Positions 51,284 to 60,882 of a stretch of DNA of 64,000 nucleotides are shown here, piece after piece. The notes under the pieces are model-generated. The model did no database searches. It worked only from the letters and a program-made list of their open reading frames with translations, and was not told the DNA's origin. The stretch is from Larkinella terrae (lineage in GTDB: Bacteria > Bacteroidota > Bacteroidia > Cytophagales > Spirosomataceae), in contig NZ_WJXZ01000014.1 of the NCBI RefSeq assembly GCF_009668025.1, positions 1,707,097 to 1,771,096 on the forward strand, given 5' to 3'. Within the stretch, counting starts at the first letter, position 1. Each line of letters begins with the position of its first letter. A program made the translations under genes and the position numbers.

Positions 51284-52156
51284 TTATTCCGTCGGTTCCA
51301 GACTAACCAGATCAATCACGATTTTCCATTGTCCCTGGCTGTCTTTTTTCCAGACCCGAAGGTAATTTCCCATTTGTTTAACGGCTTTTCCGGCCACGGT
51401 TGCCATTGCCTGTGAGTTTCCGTAAACGTACCCCAAATCCCCCGATTCGGCCACAGCAGCGTTCAAGGGTAAAAAACCGAGCGTAACGGGTTGCTTCAGC
51501 AAGGAGTCGATGGCCGCTCGTTCGAGATACGGTTGCTGATTCATCCGGTATAGCCGGGCTTGCGGGGCAAGAAACTGCTTATAGGTTGCAGCAGCCCCGG
51601 TTTTCTCCAGCGTTTTAATAAACTGATTGTCAAAAGCCAGCAATTCCTCCCGGTTTTTCAAAGAGTCCGGACTCGTCACACTCCGGATTCCGGTAGCTGC
51701 CCGAATCATATTGACGGGTGGACTAGGCGGTGCCGGATGCATAATGCCAATGTCGAGCGCGACCCGCCAGTTGTTGTTGGATATTTTTTTCCAAATGGTA
51801 ACAAAATGACCAAAAGCGCTGGGTTTGTCCGACAGCGATTTCGGGCGGGATTCCCAGGGGCCGGTTGTGTAGCCGAGGTCGCCGGATGCCGAGACATCGG
51901 CCGCGACGGGCTGCCAGGTTAGTTTTCCGGGATTTTCGGGACCGGTTTCGAACATCTCCCGGCCGTTGGTTACTTTCCCCTTTGTAAATAAAACCCCGTC
52001 CGGCGCCAGGTATTGCAGAAAGGCGGTTTTGGTCGTGCTGTCTTGGGATAGCTGGGCGAATTTCTTTTCGGTATTCACCAGCGTCAACAGCGGGCTTTGC
52101 GCGACCGCTGAACCGGCGATCGCCAACAGCAAAAGAACATAGAAGACGTTTTTCAT
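51284..52156 (-). CDS. Exported protein with two NTF2-like (DUF4440/SnoaL) domains
   Basis: A 290-residue exported protein (signal VLLLLAIAGSAVAQ). Two tandem NTF2-like units follow, about residues 22-135 and 160-290. Each starts with an EKKFAQL- or DNQFIKTL-type helix, continues through a FLQYLAPDGVLF or KQFLAPQARLYR helix-strand, and closes with WKKxxxxxWRVALDIG or WKKDSQGQWKIVIDL. Such DUF4440-like units bind small molecules or act as minor enzymes; no catalytic residues are evident. It lies 1 bp downstream of the transporter gene on the same strand, so they form an operon, though a shared job is not obvious. Confidence 0.85.
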   Translation of the reverse strand: MKNVFYVLLLLAIAGSAVAQSPLLTLVNTEKKFAQLSQDSTTKTAFLQYLAPDGVLFTKGKVTNGREMFETGPENPGKLTWQPVAADVSASGDLGYTTGPWESRPKSLSDKPSAFGHFVTIWKKISNNNWRVALDIGIMHPAPPSPPVNMIRAATGIRSVTSPDSLKNREELLAFDNQFIKTLEKTGAAATYKQFLAPQARLYRMNQQPYLERAAIDSLLKQPVTLGFLPLNAAVAESGDLGYVYGNSQAMATVAGKAVKQMGNYLRVWKKDSQGQWKIVIDLVSLEPTE

Positions 52157-52157
52157 A

Positions 52158-52943
52158 CTACATAAACGAACTCATGCTCGATTCGTTTGCCAATTCTTTG
52201 GCGTGTTCTTTGCCGAGGTAGTTATCGATCAGAAAATGAGCGACATACAATATGGGAGTGAGGGCGACGGCGATAAAAAATTTGTAAATGTAATTGACAA
52301 TCGCAACGGCAATTACCTGCTTGAATGACCAGTTCCCAAAAATGTAAAACGCAATGGTGAGAACGACGAAACTGTCGATGAGCTGTGAAACAAGCGTCGA
52401 TCCGGTGGCCCGCAGCCAGATCTTACGGCTGCCCGTTATCTTCTTCAGCGATTGAAAAACCGTCGCATCCAGCAATTGCCCCACCATAAAGGCCGTAATT
52501 GAACCAATGATAATGCCCAGACCCTGCCGGAAAATCATGGCAAAAGCGTTGTTAATGTTCACCGGATTGCCCACCGCATCGGTTTTGTTTACATCGAGCC
52601 AGAACTGCGCCGGGGGCAGCGTGGTAACAAAGTAAATGATCAGAAAACTATACGCGATAAATCCGGCCGTAATGTAGGAAATCTGCTTAACGCCTTTGAC
52701 GCCGTAATACTCGTTGATGATATCGGAAGTAATGAATACAAAGGGCCAGATGACCACCCCCGCCGTCAGGTTAAAATCCAGCACAAAATCGCCCAGCAAA
52801 TGCAATTGCGCCGGAGCAATCCCCAGAAACGTTTCCGCCGAAAAAATTTTGACACCAATGATTTCGGCCACAATCGCATTGGTCAAAAAAACGGCACTTA
52901 AAAACAGGTATAAATTGGTTTTTTTGCTGGTAAAAGAGGCCAT
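52158..52943 (-). CDS. Queuosine precursor transporter, YhhQ/DUF165 family
   Basis: A 261-residue membrane protein with about six or seven helices. The family pattern is clear: LFLSAVFLTNAIVAEIIGVK, then WPFVFITSDIINEYYGVKGV, and the charged RATGSTLVSQLIDSFVVLTI. Members of this family import the queuosine precursors preQ0 or preQ1 for tRNA modification. I see no queuosine synthesis gene beside it. It precedes the NTF2-like gene by 1 bp and follows the aminotransferase gene after a repeat-filled gap of about 100 bp. Confidence 0.9.
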   Translation of the reverse strand: MASFTSKKTNLYLFLSAVFLTNAIVAEIIGVKIFSAETFLGIAPAQLHLLGDFVLDFNLTAGVVIWPFVFITSDIINEYYGVKGVKQISYITAGFIAYSFLIIYFVTTLPPAQFWLDVNKTDAVGNPVNINNAFAMIFRQGLGIIIGSITAFMVGQLLDATVFQSLKKITGSRKIWLRATGSTLVSQLIDSFVVLTIAFYIFGNWSFKQVIAVAIVNYIYKFFIAVALTPILYVAHFLIDNYLGKEHAKELANESSMSSFM

Positions 52944-52956
52944 AGGGGAGGTAAGA

Positions 52957-53042
52957 ATGATGAGTTATGAATGATGAATTAATCGGGGTTGAACGCTCTG
53001 ACAAGATATAACTCATAATTCATAACTCTTAATTCTTAATTC
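52957..53042. repeat. Inverted GAGTTATGAAT-type simple repeats
   Basis: ATGATGAGTTATGAATGATG at 52957 lies inverted to ATAACTCATAATTCATAACT at 53008, and the right arm runs on as TTAATTCTTAATTCA into the aminotransferase stop codon. These near-heptad units are typical intergenic repeats and fill the gap between the two genes. Confidence 0.5.
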
Positions 53043-54252
53043 ACTTTCTGCGGCTTTCCAGGAACGTTTCGATTCGGTCGATGGCGGGATTGAGGTCGTC
53101 GACGCTGGGGAGACAGACGATGCGGAAGTGATCGTCGTGGACGTAGTTGAAACCGGTTCCGGCCACCACCAGCACTTTCTGTTCGTCCAGCAGATCATAC
53201 ACAAAATCGTCGTCGCTGGCAATGTTGAACTGCGACAGGTCTATTTTCGGAAAGATATACAGCGAACCTTTCGGTTTGACGCAGCTCAGGCCCGGAATGG
53301 CCGTAATCCGGTCATACGCCAGTTGAATCTGCCGGTACAGCCGACCCGTTGGAAGGATCAGATCGTTGATGCTCTGGTAACCGCCCAAAGCGGTCTGGAT
53401 CGCGTACTGGGTTGGCACATTGGCGCATAACCGCATGCTGGCCAGTAGCGTTAGCCCTTCAATGTAAGACTTTGCCCGGTGTTTGGCCCCACTCAGAATG
53501 AGCCAGCCACCCCGAAAGCCAGCCGCGCGGTAATTCTTCGACAAACCGCCCATCGAGATGCAGAGCGTATCTTCCACCATCGTCGCCATTGGGTAATGCA
53601 CCGCGCCGTCGTACAGGATTTTGTCGTAAATCTCGTCGGCAAACAGAATCAACTGATGCTTTTCGGCCATCCGGGCGATGCCCTGCAAAATATGTTTATC
53701 GTAAACCGCACCCGTCGGATTGTTCGGATTGATGACCACAATGGCCCTGGTGCGCTTCGTAATCTTGCTCTCCATATCTTCCAGATTTGGATTCCAGTCG
53801 GTCTGCTCGTCGCAGAGGTAATGAACCGGTTTTCCGCCCGAAAGCGCCACCGAAGTCGTCCAGAGCGGATAATCCGGCGACGGAACCAGCACCTCGTCTC
53901 CCTCGTTAATCAGGGCCTGCATTGTCAGCAGAATCAGTTCACTGACGCCGTTGCCGATGAACACGTCGTTAATGGCGACGTCCTTAATGCCCAGATTCTG
54001 CGTATAGTGCATCACGGCTTTCCGGGCCGCAAACAGGCCGCGCGAGTCGGAATAGCCCTGCGCATTTCGGATGTTCAGAATGATGTCGTGGACAATTTCG
54101 TCGGGCGCGTCGAAGCCAAACGGAGCCGGATTACCGATATTCAGTTTGATTATCGTGTAGCCCTGACTTTCGAGGTCGAGGGCTTTTTCGTAAACCGGTC
54201 CGCGAATTTCGTAACGCAAATCATTGAGCCGGTTGGATTTTAAAAAATTCAT
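53041..54252 (-). CDS. PLP-dependent aminotransferase, alanine/aspartate type
   Basis: A 403-residue fold-type I aminotransferase of the AlaA-like group. It has LNIGNPAPFGFDAPDEIVHD, NGVSELILLTMQALINEGDE, INPNNPTGAVYDKHIL, FADEIYDKILYDGA and the PLP-lysine region MGGLSKNYRAAGFRGGW (Lys in LSKN). The C-terminus FRIVCLPSVDDLNPAIDRI is typical. It probably interconverts alanine and pyruvate with glutamate and 2-oxoglutarate, which would fit the glutamate synthase genes upstream on the same strand. I chose the ATG at 54252; an ATG eight codons earlier is in frame. The exact substrate is inference. Confidence 0.92.
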   Translation of the reverse strand: MNFLKSNRLNDLRYEIRGPVYEKALDLESQGYTIIKLNIGNPAPFGFDAPDEIVHDIILNIRNAQGYSDSRGLFAARKAVMHYTQNLGIKDVAINDVFIGNGVSELILLTMQALINEGDEVLVPSPDYPLWTTSVALSGGKPVHYLCDEQTDWNPNLEDMESKITKRTRAIVVINPNNPTGAVYDKHILQGIARMAEKHQLILFADEIYDKILYDGAVHYPMATMVEDTLCISMGGLSKNYRAAGFRGGWLILSGAKHRAKSYIEGLTLLASMRLCANVPTQYAIQTALGGYQSINDLILPTGRLYRQIQLAYDRITAIPGLSCVKPKGSLYIFPKIDLSQFNIASDDDFVYDLLDEQKVLVVAGTGFNYVHDDHFRIVCLPSVDDLNPAIDRIETFLESRRK

Positions 54253-54282
54253 AGGAATAGAAACAAAAGTGCGCAAAGGTAT

Positions 54283-54320
54283 AAAAAAAGAAAAAGCCGC
54301 CGGTCGTCAAACCGGCGGCT
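54283..54320 (-). terminator. Intrinsic terminator of the glt operon
   Basis: On the minus strand AGCCGCCGGT pairs with ACCGGCGGCT around 6 nt and is followed by TTTTTCTTTTTTTAT, starting 22 bases after the gltD stop codon. Confidence 0.85.
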
Positions 54321-54342
54321 CTCGTTGATCGTTCTCCGTGGG

Positions 54343-55830
54343 TCAGACTGTCGCAAACATCGACTTGGCTTTCGCTTCCAGTTGAGTTTCACCCATCAGG
54401 AAGAGGTCGGCCGCTCGCGCGGCTTCCCGACCTTCGGAAATGGCCCACACCACCAGCGACTGACCCCGGCGCATATCACCGGCGGCAAACACTTTCGGGT
54501 TGGTTGTTGTCTGATAATTAACGGCTTTGACGTTGCCGCGTTCGTATTCGAGTTCGAGCGCGTCGAGCAGCCCTTCCTGTTGCGGATTTAAAAAACCGGC
54601 AGCCAGCAAAGCCAGTTCACACGGCACATCGCGCTCTGACCCGGGCACTTCGACCATTTTCATTTTTCCGTCAACGGTTTGCCAGTCCAGATCGACGATA
54701 CGCAGGGCTTTCAGATTGCCGTTTTCGTCGCCGATAAAGGCTTTCGTGTTGATCGACCACTGCCGTTCGCAGCCTTCTTCGTGCGAGGTAGACGTCCGCA
54801 GCATCATCGGCCAGTTCGGCCAGGGCGTGCTTTCGGCGCGGTCTGCCGGGGGCATCGGCATTAATTCGATTTGGGTCACGGATTTGGCACCGTGGCGGTT
54901 TGAAGTACCCACGCAGTCGGAACCCGTATCACCACCGCCGATCACGAAGACGTTTTTGCCGGTGGCCAGAATTTCGCCGTTTTCGTATTTCGCTCCCCGG
55001 TGGTCAACCTCAACGGGACGTTCGGCTACTCGCTTGTTCTGCTGGCTCAGGAATTCCATTGCAAAGTGCACACCTTTCAGCTCGCGGCCCGGAATGGGCA
55101 GGTCGCGTGGAACCGTGGAGCCGCCCGTCAACAAAATGACGTCGAATTCGGCCAGCAATTCCTTGGCTTTGATGTGTTCACCGACATTGACACCGGTTTT
55201 GAAGGTAATGCCTTCGGCTTCCATGACGGCCAGCCGACGGTCAATCACCCATTTTTCCAGCTTGAAATCGGGGATGCCGTACCGCAGCAAACCGCCAATC
55301 TGGTCGGCGCGTTCAAAAACCGTCACCGTGTGACCGGCTTTGTTCAACTGCGCAGCTGCAGCCAGTCCGGCCGGACCTGAACCCACAATGGCTGCGGTTT
55401 TGCCCGTCCGTTTGATGGCTTTTGCCGGTTGAACAATGCCTTTGGCGAAAGCCGCTTCAATGATTGATTTTTCGATGAATTCGATCGCTACGGGCGGTTT
55501 ATTAATGCCCAGCACGCAGGCAGATTCGCAGGGAGCGGGACAAATCCGGCCCGTAAATTCCGGAAAATTGTTGGTCGACGCCAGAATTTCGTAGGCATAT
55601 TCCCAGTTCTGTTCGTAAACGGCGTCGTTGAATTCCGGAATAATATTGCCCAGCGGACAACCGTTGTGGCAGAACGGAATCCCGCAGTCCATGCAACGGG
55701 CGGCCTGTTTCTGGGTGTCTTCCACGACGAACGGTTGTTCGATCTCCTTATAATCATGAATCCGCTGCTGAACGTCGCGCTTCTTGGGCAGTTCGCGGGT
55801 GAATTCTAAAAATCCGGTGGGTTTTCCCAT
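54343..55830 (-). CDS. gltD: Glutamate synthase small subunit GltD
   Basis: A 495-residue FAD protein that passes electrons from NAD(P)H to the large subunit. The N-terminal cysteines that bind two 4Fe-4S clusters are present (CMDCGIPFCHNGCPLGN and GRICPAPCESACVLG). The FAD site GSGPAGLAAAAQLNKAG and the NAD(P)H site IGGGDTGSDCVGT follow, and the C-terminal GDMRRGQSLVVWAISEGRE closes the FAD fold. Length and motifs are normal. It is the last gene of the gltB-DUF29-gltD operon and ends at a strong terminator. Confidence 0.96.
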   Translation of the reverse strand: MGKPTGFLEFTRELPKKRDVQQRIHDYKEIEQPFVVEDTQKQAARCMDCGIPFCHNGCPLGNIIPEFNDAVYEQNWEYAYEILASTNNFPEFTGRICPAPCESACVLGINKPPVAIEFIEKSIIEAAFAKGIVQPAKAIKRTGKTAAIVGSGPAGLAAAAQLNKAGHTVTVFERADQIGGLLRYGIPDFKLEKWVIDRRLAVMEAEGITFKTGVNVGEHIKAKELLAEFDVILLTGGSTVPRDLPIPGRELKGVHFAMEFLSQQNKRVAERPVEVDHRGAKYENGEILATGKNVFVIGGGDTGSDCVGTSNRHGAKSVTQIELMPMPPADRAESTPWPNWPMMLRTSTSHEEGCERQWSINTKAFIGDENGNLKALRIVDLDWQTVDGKMKMVEVPGSERDVPCELALLAAGFLNPQQEGLLDALELEYERGNVKAVNYQTTTNPKVFAAGDMRRGQSLVVWAISEGREAARAADLFLMGETQLEAKAKSMFATV

Positions 55831-55835
55831 GTAGA

Positions 55836-56261
55836 TTAAAGCGTATACGGTTTTTCAAATACTTCGTCCCAGGTCAGGTCGGTGTTGAGCACCGAAACTC
55901 CGGTTTCGATTTCTGCTTCAGCCCGGGCTTCGTTTACCGAAGATTCCCAGATGCTTTGGATAAAAGTTTCGTTGAGCGAAGGCGTATATTCCCTCAAACT
56001 CCGAATCTCAAAGCGGGCATTTTTTATGGTCAAAAGCCAACTGCGGGACTGCTTTTCCGGCTGAATTTTCCACTTGAAAATGTGCAGCATCAGCCGAATC
56101 AATTGGCTTTGCAAAGCCCGGCGTTCCGAACGGGACATGGTTTCGATTAACTGATTCAGGCCACGCTCGGCTTCTTCCAGATCACCCTCATTCCAGGAGT
56201 TTTTGATTTCCTGAGCCGCCAGCAATTCGGAAGTCGAGGCAATTTCTTCCCAGTTTTTCAT
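55836..56261 (-). CDS. DUF29-domain protein inside the glt operon
   Basis: A 141-residue soluble, helical protein with the DUF29 pattern: GLNQLIETMSRSERRALQSQ, LIRLMLHIFKWKIQP and SRSWLLTIKNARFEIRSL, then a PSLNETF helix. DUF29 has no established function and is best known from cyanobacteria and proteobacteria. Here it lies 5 bp upstream of gltD and 49 bp downstream of gltB on the same strand, so it is co-transcribed with glutamate synthase. Whether it acts on the enzyme or is a passenger is unknown. Confidence 0.85.
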   Translation of the reverse strand: MKNWEEIASTSELLAAQEIKNSWNEGDLEEAERGLNQLIETMSRSERRALQSQLIRLMLHIFKWKIQPEKQSRSWLLTIKNARFEIRSLREYTPSLNETFIQSIWESSVNEARAEAEIETGVSVLNTDLTWDEVFEKPYTL

Positions 56262-56310
56262 GGCATTACCTTGATTTTATACAAAGATAACGAAAGAAAA
56301 CGGGTTGTTT

Positions 56311-59300
56311 TTAGCCGTGAGCGACGTCGACCACGATGTCCTGGTACACCACATTTTTGTCGCGAATCTGGTCGGAGAGCGAAATGCCGCGACCGGCCAG
56401 CGCCTTGCGGAAATCGCCCGGCATTACCTTGACAAATTGCGGGATGAGGTTGTCCCAATCCTGAATCAGTTGCAGCGCCACGTTGCTGGTCGTGTACTGG
56501 AAATGTTTGTCGACGAACTCCTTCACGATGGCAATGTCTTCGCTGTCCAGTTTTTCGAGCGAAACCATTTCGCCGTTGACCTTCGACGCAAAATCACCTT
56601 CCTGATCCCAGACGTACGCGACTCCGCCCGACATTCCGGCTGCGAAGTTCCGCCCGACGGAGCCCAGAATAATCGCAAGACCGCCCGTCATGTATTCGAG
56701 GCCGTGATCGCCGACTCCTTCAACTACCACTTTGGCACCGGAGTTCCGAACACAAAACCGCTCTCCCGCCATGCCGCGAATGTATGCTTCACCGGAGGTC
56801 GCCCCGTAGAACGACACGTTTCCGACAATGCTGTTTTCTTCCGGTTTGAACGGCGCCATGCGGTCGGGATACACGATCAGTTGCGCTCCGCAGAGGCCTT
56901 TGCCAAAATAATCGTTGGCGTCACCTTCCAGTTCGAGCTTGATGCCGTGGGTGTTGAAAGCCCCGAAACTCTGACCGGCGGTTCCCCGGAATTTAAAGTG
57001 AATCGTACCTTCGGGCAATCCCTTGCCTTCGTGGACTTTCGAGATTTCGTTGGACAAAACCGTACCGACGGCCCGGTTCAGGTTGATGATCGGGTATTCG
57101 GCATAAACCGATTCGCCGGTTTCGATCGCCGGTTTGGCAACCTTGAGCAGTTCCCAGTCCAGAATGTCGGACATGCCGTGATCCTGATCTTCCTGCTTGT
57201 AAAACGCGACGTCCAGGTTGCTGCTGTCTTTGAACAAAACCGCTCCCAGATCGACGTGGTCGTATTTCCAGTGCTTGATGTCTTTCCGCATTTCAAGCAT
57301 TTGCGACTGCCCGACCATTTCACTGATCGTCCGGAAACCGAGTTCCGCCATGATCTCGCGCAGTTCGGTCGCCAGGAACGTAAACATGTTCACAACGTGC
57401 TCCGGTTTTCCGGTGAACAACGCCCGCAGGTCTTTATTCTGGGTGGCAACGCCGACCGGACAGGTGTTCAGGTGACACTTCCGCATCATGATACAACCTA
57501 CCGTCACCAATGCCGCCGTAGCGACGCCAAATTCTTCGGCACCCAGCAGCGCGGCAATCGCCAGATCGCGGCCCGTCCGGATTTGACCGTCGGTTTGTAC
57601 CGTCACCCGACCACGCAGTTTGTTGCGAACCAGCGTCTGGTGCGTTTCGGCCAGACCCAGTTCCCAGGGCAAACCGGCGTGGCGAATCGAACTCAGCGGT
57701 GAGGCACCGGTTCCGCCGTCGTGACCCGAAATCAGGATGTGGTCGGCGTGGGCTTTGGCAACCCCGGCGGCAATCGTTCCAACTCCGGCTTCCGACACCA
57801 GCTTGACGCTGATCCGCGCTGCCCGGTTGGCATTTTTGAGGTCGAAGATCAACTGCGCCAAATCCTCGATCGAATAAATATCGTGGTGGGGTGGGGGCGA
57901 AATCAACCCGACGCCCGGCGTCGAATGCCGCGTGCGACCAATCCAGTCGTCGACTTTGTGTCCGGGCAACTGACCACCTTCGCCGGGTTTTGCACCCTGC
58001 GCCATTTTGATCTGCAGTTCGCGGGCGTTTGTCAGGTAATGACTGGTGACGCCAAACCGGCCCGAAGCCACCTGCTTGATGCCCGAATTCATGTTGTCGC
58101 CGTTGGGCAGCAGCGTGTACCGCAGTTCGTCTTCACCGCCCTCGCCGGAATTGCTTTTGCCGCCGATTCGGTTCATGGCAATCGCCAGGGTCGTGTGGGC
58201 TTCCCACGAAATCGAACCGAACGACATGGCACCGGTGGCAAACCGGGTGAAAATGCTTTCAATCGGTTCCACTTCTTCAATCGGAACCGGTGTGCCTTTC
58301 CTGAACTTCATCAAACCACGCAGCGTCAGGGCTTTACGGGTCTGATCGTCGATCAGATTGGCGTATTTCTTGTAAATCTGGTAGTCGTTTTTCCGGGTTG
58401 CCTGCTGGAGCAGGTGAATCGTATCCGGGTTGAAAATGTGCGCTTCCCCGCGTTGTTTCCACTGGTAGACACCACCCACTTCCAGCCGGGGCGTCAGCAC
58501 GTTGTTTTCGGGGAACGCCCGGCGGTGACGCACCAGAATCTCGCGACCGATCTGTTCCAGACCCATGCCGCCGATTCGGGAAATCGTACCCGTAAAATAA
58601 TGGTCAACCACTTCTTTGTTTAGACCGAGGCACTCGAAAATCATGGCACCCTGGTACGATTGAAGCGTTGAAATGCCCATTTTCGAGAAGATCTTGAGCA
58701 ATTCCTTGTTGACGGCTTTGATGTAATTCTGATGCAGTTTTTCAACCGGATAATCGGACTGAATCAGGCCGTGCTCCTTCATATCCGTAATGGTTTCGAA
58801 AGCCATGTACGGATTGATACCCGAAGCACCATAACCGATCAGGGTCGCAAAATGGTGCGTTTCCCAGACATCACCGGCTTCGACCAGAATACCCACTTTT
58901 CCGCGCAATCCCTGACGAATCAGGTGATGGTGAATGGCCGAGGTCGCCAGCAGCGACGGAATTGGCGCATGGTCGGAATCAATGGCCCGGTCCGAAAGGA
59001 TAATGATTTCAAAACCGTCTTCAATGGCATCTTCGGCGTAGCGGCAAATCCGCTCCAGCGCGCGTTCGAGACTGGTTCCATTGTCTGCCCGGAAATACGT
59101 ATTGATGGTCTTGGCCTGGAAGTGGTTTTTATCCACAAACCGCAGTTTGTCGAACTCTTCGATGGTCAGAACCGGCTGAGTCAACTCAATCTGTCGGCAG
59201 TGATCCGGTTTTTCTTCCAGCAGGTTGCCCGTAGCTCCGACAAATGAGATCAGCGACATGATGGCCCGCTCCCGAATCGAGTCGATCGGCGGGTTGGTAA

Positions 59301-60882
59301 CCTGCGCAAACAGCTGCTTGAAGTAGTTGGCGAGGTGTTGACTCTGCTCCGACAGAATGGCCAGGGGCGAATCTGTTCCCATCGATCCCAGCGCTTCCAG
59401 ACCGGTTTCGGCCATCGGTGCCAGAATCATCCGCAGGTCTTCAGACGTAAAGCCAAAGGCCTGCTGACGCTGCGTAATGTCCTGTTTCCGCATGTGGCTA
59501 AACGTGCGGACCGGTTTTGGCAGGTCGGAAATCTTGATTTTATATTCGTCCAGCCACTGCTTGTACGGTTGCCGTGAGCAGATGTCGGATTTCACTTCTT
59601 CATCACTGATGATGCGGCCCTGCTGCATATCGACCACGAACATGCGGCCCGGTTGCAAACGGCCTTTTTTGACCACCCGCGCCGGATCGATGTCGTTCAC
59701 CCCGGCTTCCGACGCCATGATCACCACGTCTTCGTCTGTCACCCAGTAGCGGGAAGGCCGTAAACCGTTGCGGTCGAGGGTCGCGCCAACAATGCGTCCG
59801 TCCGTAAACGAAATCGACGCGGGGCCGTCCCAGGGTTCCATAATGGCCGCGTGGTATTCGTAAAAGGCGTGCCGGTCAGGGTCCATGCTTTCGTTGCCGT
59901 CCCAGGCCTCCGGCACCAGCATCATCATGGCGTGCGGCAGCGACCGGCCCGACATCACCAGCAATTCGATGGCATTGTCGAGGTTGGCCGAATCCGACTG
60001 GTTCAGGTTGCAGATCGGGCGAAGCATCGCTAGTTCTTCCGGCGTGAACAACTTGGATTCGAGCATGGATTCCGCCGTTTTCATCCAGTTGACGTTGCCT
60101 TTCACGGTGTTGATTTCACCGTTGTGGGCAATGTACCGGAACGGCTGCGCCAGTTGCCAGGAAGGAAATGTATTGGTCGAAAACCGAGAGTGCACCACGC
60201 CCAAAGCCGAAACCAGTTCTTCGCGCTGCAGATCCGGGAAATAATCGCGGAGCTGCTTCGTCGTTAACTGACCCTTATACGTTATGACCCGGCTCGACAG
60301 CGAGGAGTAGTAAAAACTATTGTTCAGACCGGTTACGGTTTCGTTGATAATCCGGCTGCTGTAGTTTCGGATGATGTAAAGTTTACGCTCAAATTCGTCG
60401 GCGGATAAAATTTCCGGTTTTTTAATAAAAACCTGTTCCATAATCGGCTCCACCGAACGGGAACCGTTGCCCAGATCGGATGAGTCGACGGGAACGACCC
60501 GGTAACCGATCAGCTCCAGGTTCAGCTTTTTGATGGTCCGATTGAGAATATCGCGGCATTCCTTGCGCAGACGATCGTCTTTGGGCATGTAAATCATCCC
60601 AACGCCGTAATTACCGGCGGACGGCAGCGAAAAGCTTAATTTGCGACACTCATCGACGTAAAGCTCGTGGGGAATCTGAATCAGAATGCCTGCACCATCG
60701 CCTGTATTAGGTTCATAACCAACCGCACCCCGGTGATCCATGCGTGTCAGCATCGTCAGGGCGTCCTCCACAATCTGGTGTGATTTCCGACCTTTTACGT
60801 GCGCGACAAATCCAATTCCACAGGCGTCATGTTCAAACTCGGACCGGTACAGGCCCTGTTGCGGTGCGTTAGAAGAAGACAT
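56311..60882 (-). CDS. gltB: Glutamate synthase large subunit GltB
   Basis: A 1523-residue enzyme that makes two glutamates from glutamine and 2-oxoglutarate. The glutaminase domain starts with the catalytic Cys21 in DACGIGFVAHVKG after a short propeptide. The central region is followed by the FMN synthase barrel (MSFGSISWEAHTTLAIAMNR, KPGEGGQLPGHKVDDWIGRT, ISGHDGGTGASPLSSIRHAG), the 3Fe-4S cysteines in CIMMRKCHLNTCPVG and the GXGXG beta-helix (GVGDHGLEYMTGG). Length and motifs are complete. It is the first gene of the operon with the DUF29 gene and gltD; an AT-rich region upstream should hold the promoter. Confidence 0.97.
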   Translation of the reverse strand: MSSSNAPQQGLYRSEFEHDACGIGFVAHVKGRKSHQIVEDALTMLTRMDHRGAVGYEPNTGDGAGILIQIPHELYVDECRKLSFSLPSAGNYGVGMIYMPKDDRLRKECRDILNRTIKKLNLELIGYRVVPVDSSDLGNGSRSVEPIMEQVFIKKPEILSADEFERKLYIIRNYSSRIINETVTGLNNSFYYSSLSSRVITYKGQLTTKQLRDYFPDLQREELVSALGVVHSRFSTNTFPSWQLAQPFRYIAHNGEINTVKGNVNWMKTAESMLESKLFTPEELAMLRPICNLNQSDSANLDNAIELLVMSGRSLPHAMMMLVPEAWDGNESMDPDRHAFYEYHAAIMEPWDGPASISFTDGRIVGATLDRNGLRPSRYWVTDEDVVIMASEAGVNDIDPARVVKKGRLQPGRMFVVDMQQGRIISDEEVKSDICSRQPYKQWLDEYKIKISDLPKPVRTFSHMRKQDITQRQQAFGFTSEDLRMILAPMAETGLEALGSMGTDSPLAILSEQSQHLANYFKQLFAQVTNPPIDSIRERAIMSLISFVGATGNLLEEKPDHCRQIELTQPVLTIEEFDKLRFVDKNHFQAKTINTYFRADNGTSLERALERICRYAEDAIEDGFEIIILSDRAIDSDHAPIPSLLATSAIHHHLIRQGLRGKVGILVEAGDVWETHHFATLIGYGASGINPYMAFETITDMKEHGLIQSDYPVEKLHQNYIKAVNKELLKIFSKMGISTLQSYQGAMIFECLGLNKEVVDHYFTGTISRIGGMGLEQIGREILVRHRRAFPENNVLTPRLEVGGVYQWKQRGEAHIFNPDTIHLLQQATRKNDYQIYKKYANLIDDQTRKALTLRGLMKFRKGTPVPIEEVEPIESIFTRFATGAMSFGSISWEAHTTLAIAMNRIGGKSNSGEGGEDELRYTLLPNGDNMNSGIKQVASGRFGVTSHYLTNARELQIKMAQGAKPGEGGQLPGHKVDDWIGRTRHSTPGVGLISPPPHHDIYSIEDLAQLIFDLKNANRAARISVKLVSEAGVGTIAAGVAKAHADHILISGHDGGTGASPLSSIRHAGLPWELGLAETHQTLVRNKLRGRVTVQTDGQIRTGRDLAIAALLGAEEFGVATAALVTVGCIMMRKCHLNTCPVGVATQNKDLRALFTGKPEHVVNMFTFLATELREIMAELGFRTISEMVGQSQMLEMRKDIKHWKYDHVDLGAVLFKDSSNLDVAFYKQEDQDHGMSDILDWELLKVAKPAIETGESVYAEYPIINLNRAVGTVLSNEISKVHEGKGLPEGTIHFKFRGTAGQSFGAFNTHGIKLELEGDANDYFGKGLCGAQLIVYPDRMAPFKPEENSIVGNVSFYGATSGEAYIRGMAGERFCVRNSGAKVVVEGVGDHGLEYMTGGLAIILGSVGRNFAAGMSGGVAYVWDQEGDFASKVNGEMVSLEKLDSEDIAIVKEFVDKHFQYTTSNVALQLIQDWDNLIPQFVKVMPGDFRKALAGRGISLSDQIRDKNVVYQDIVVDVAHG

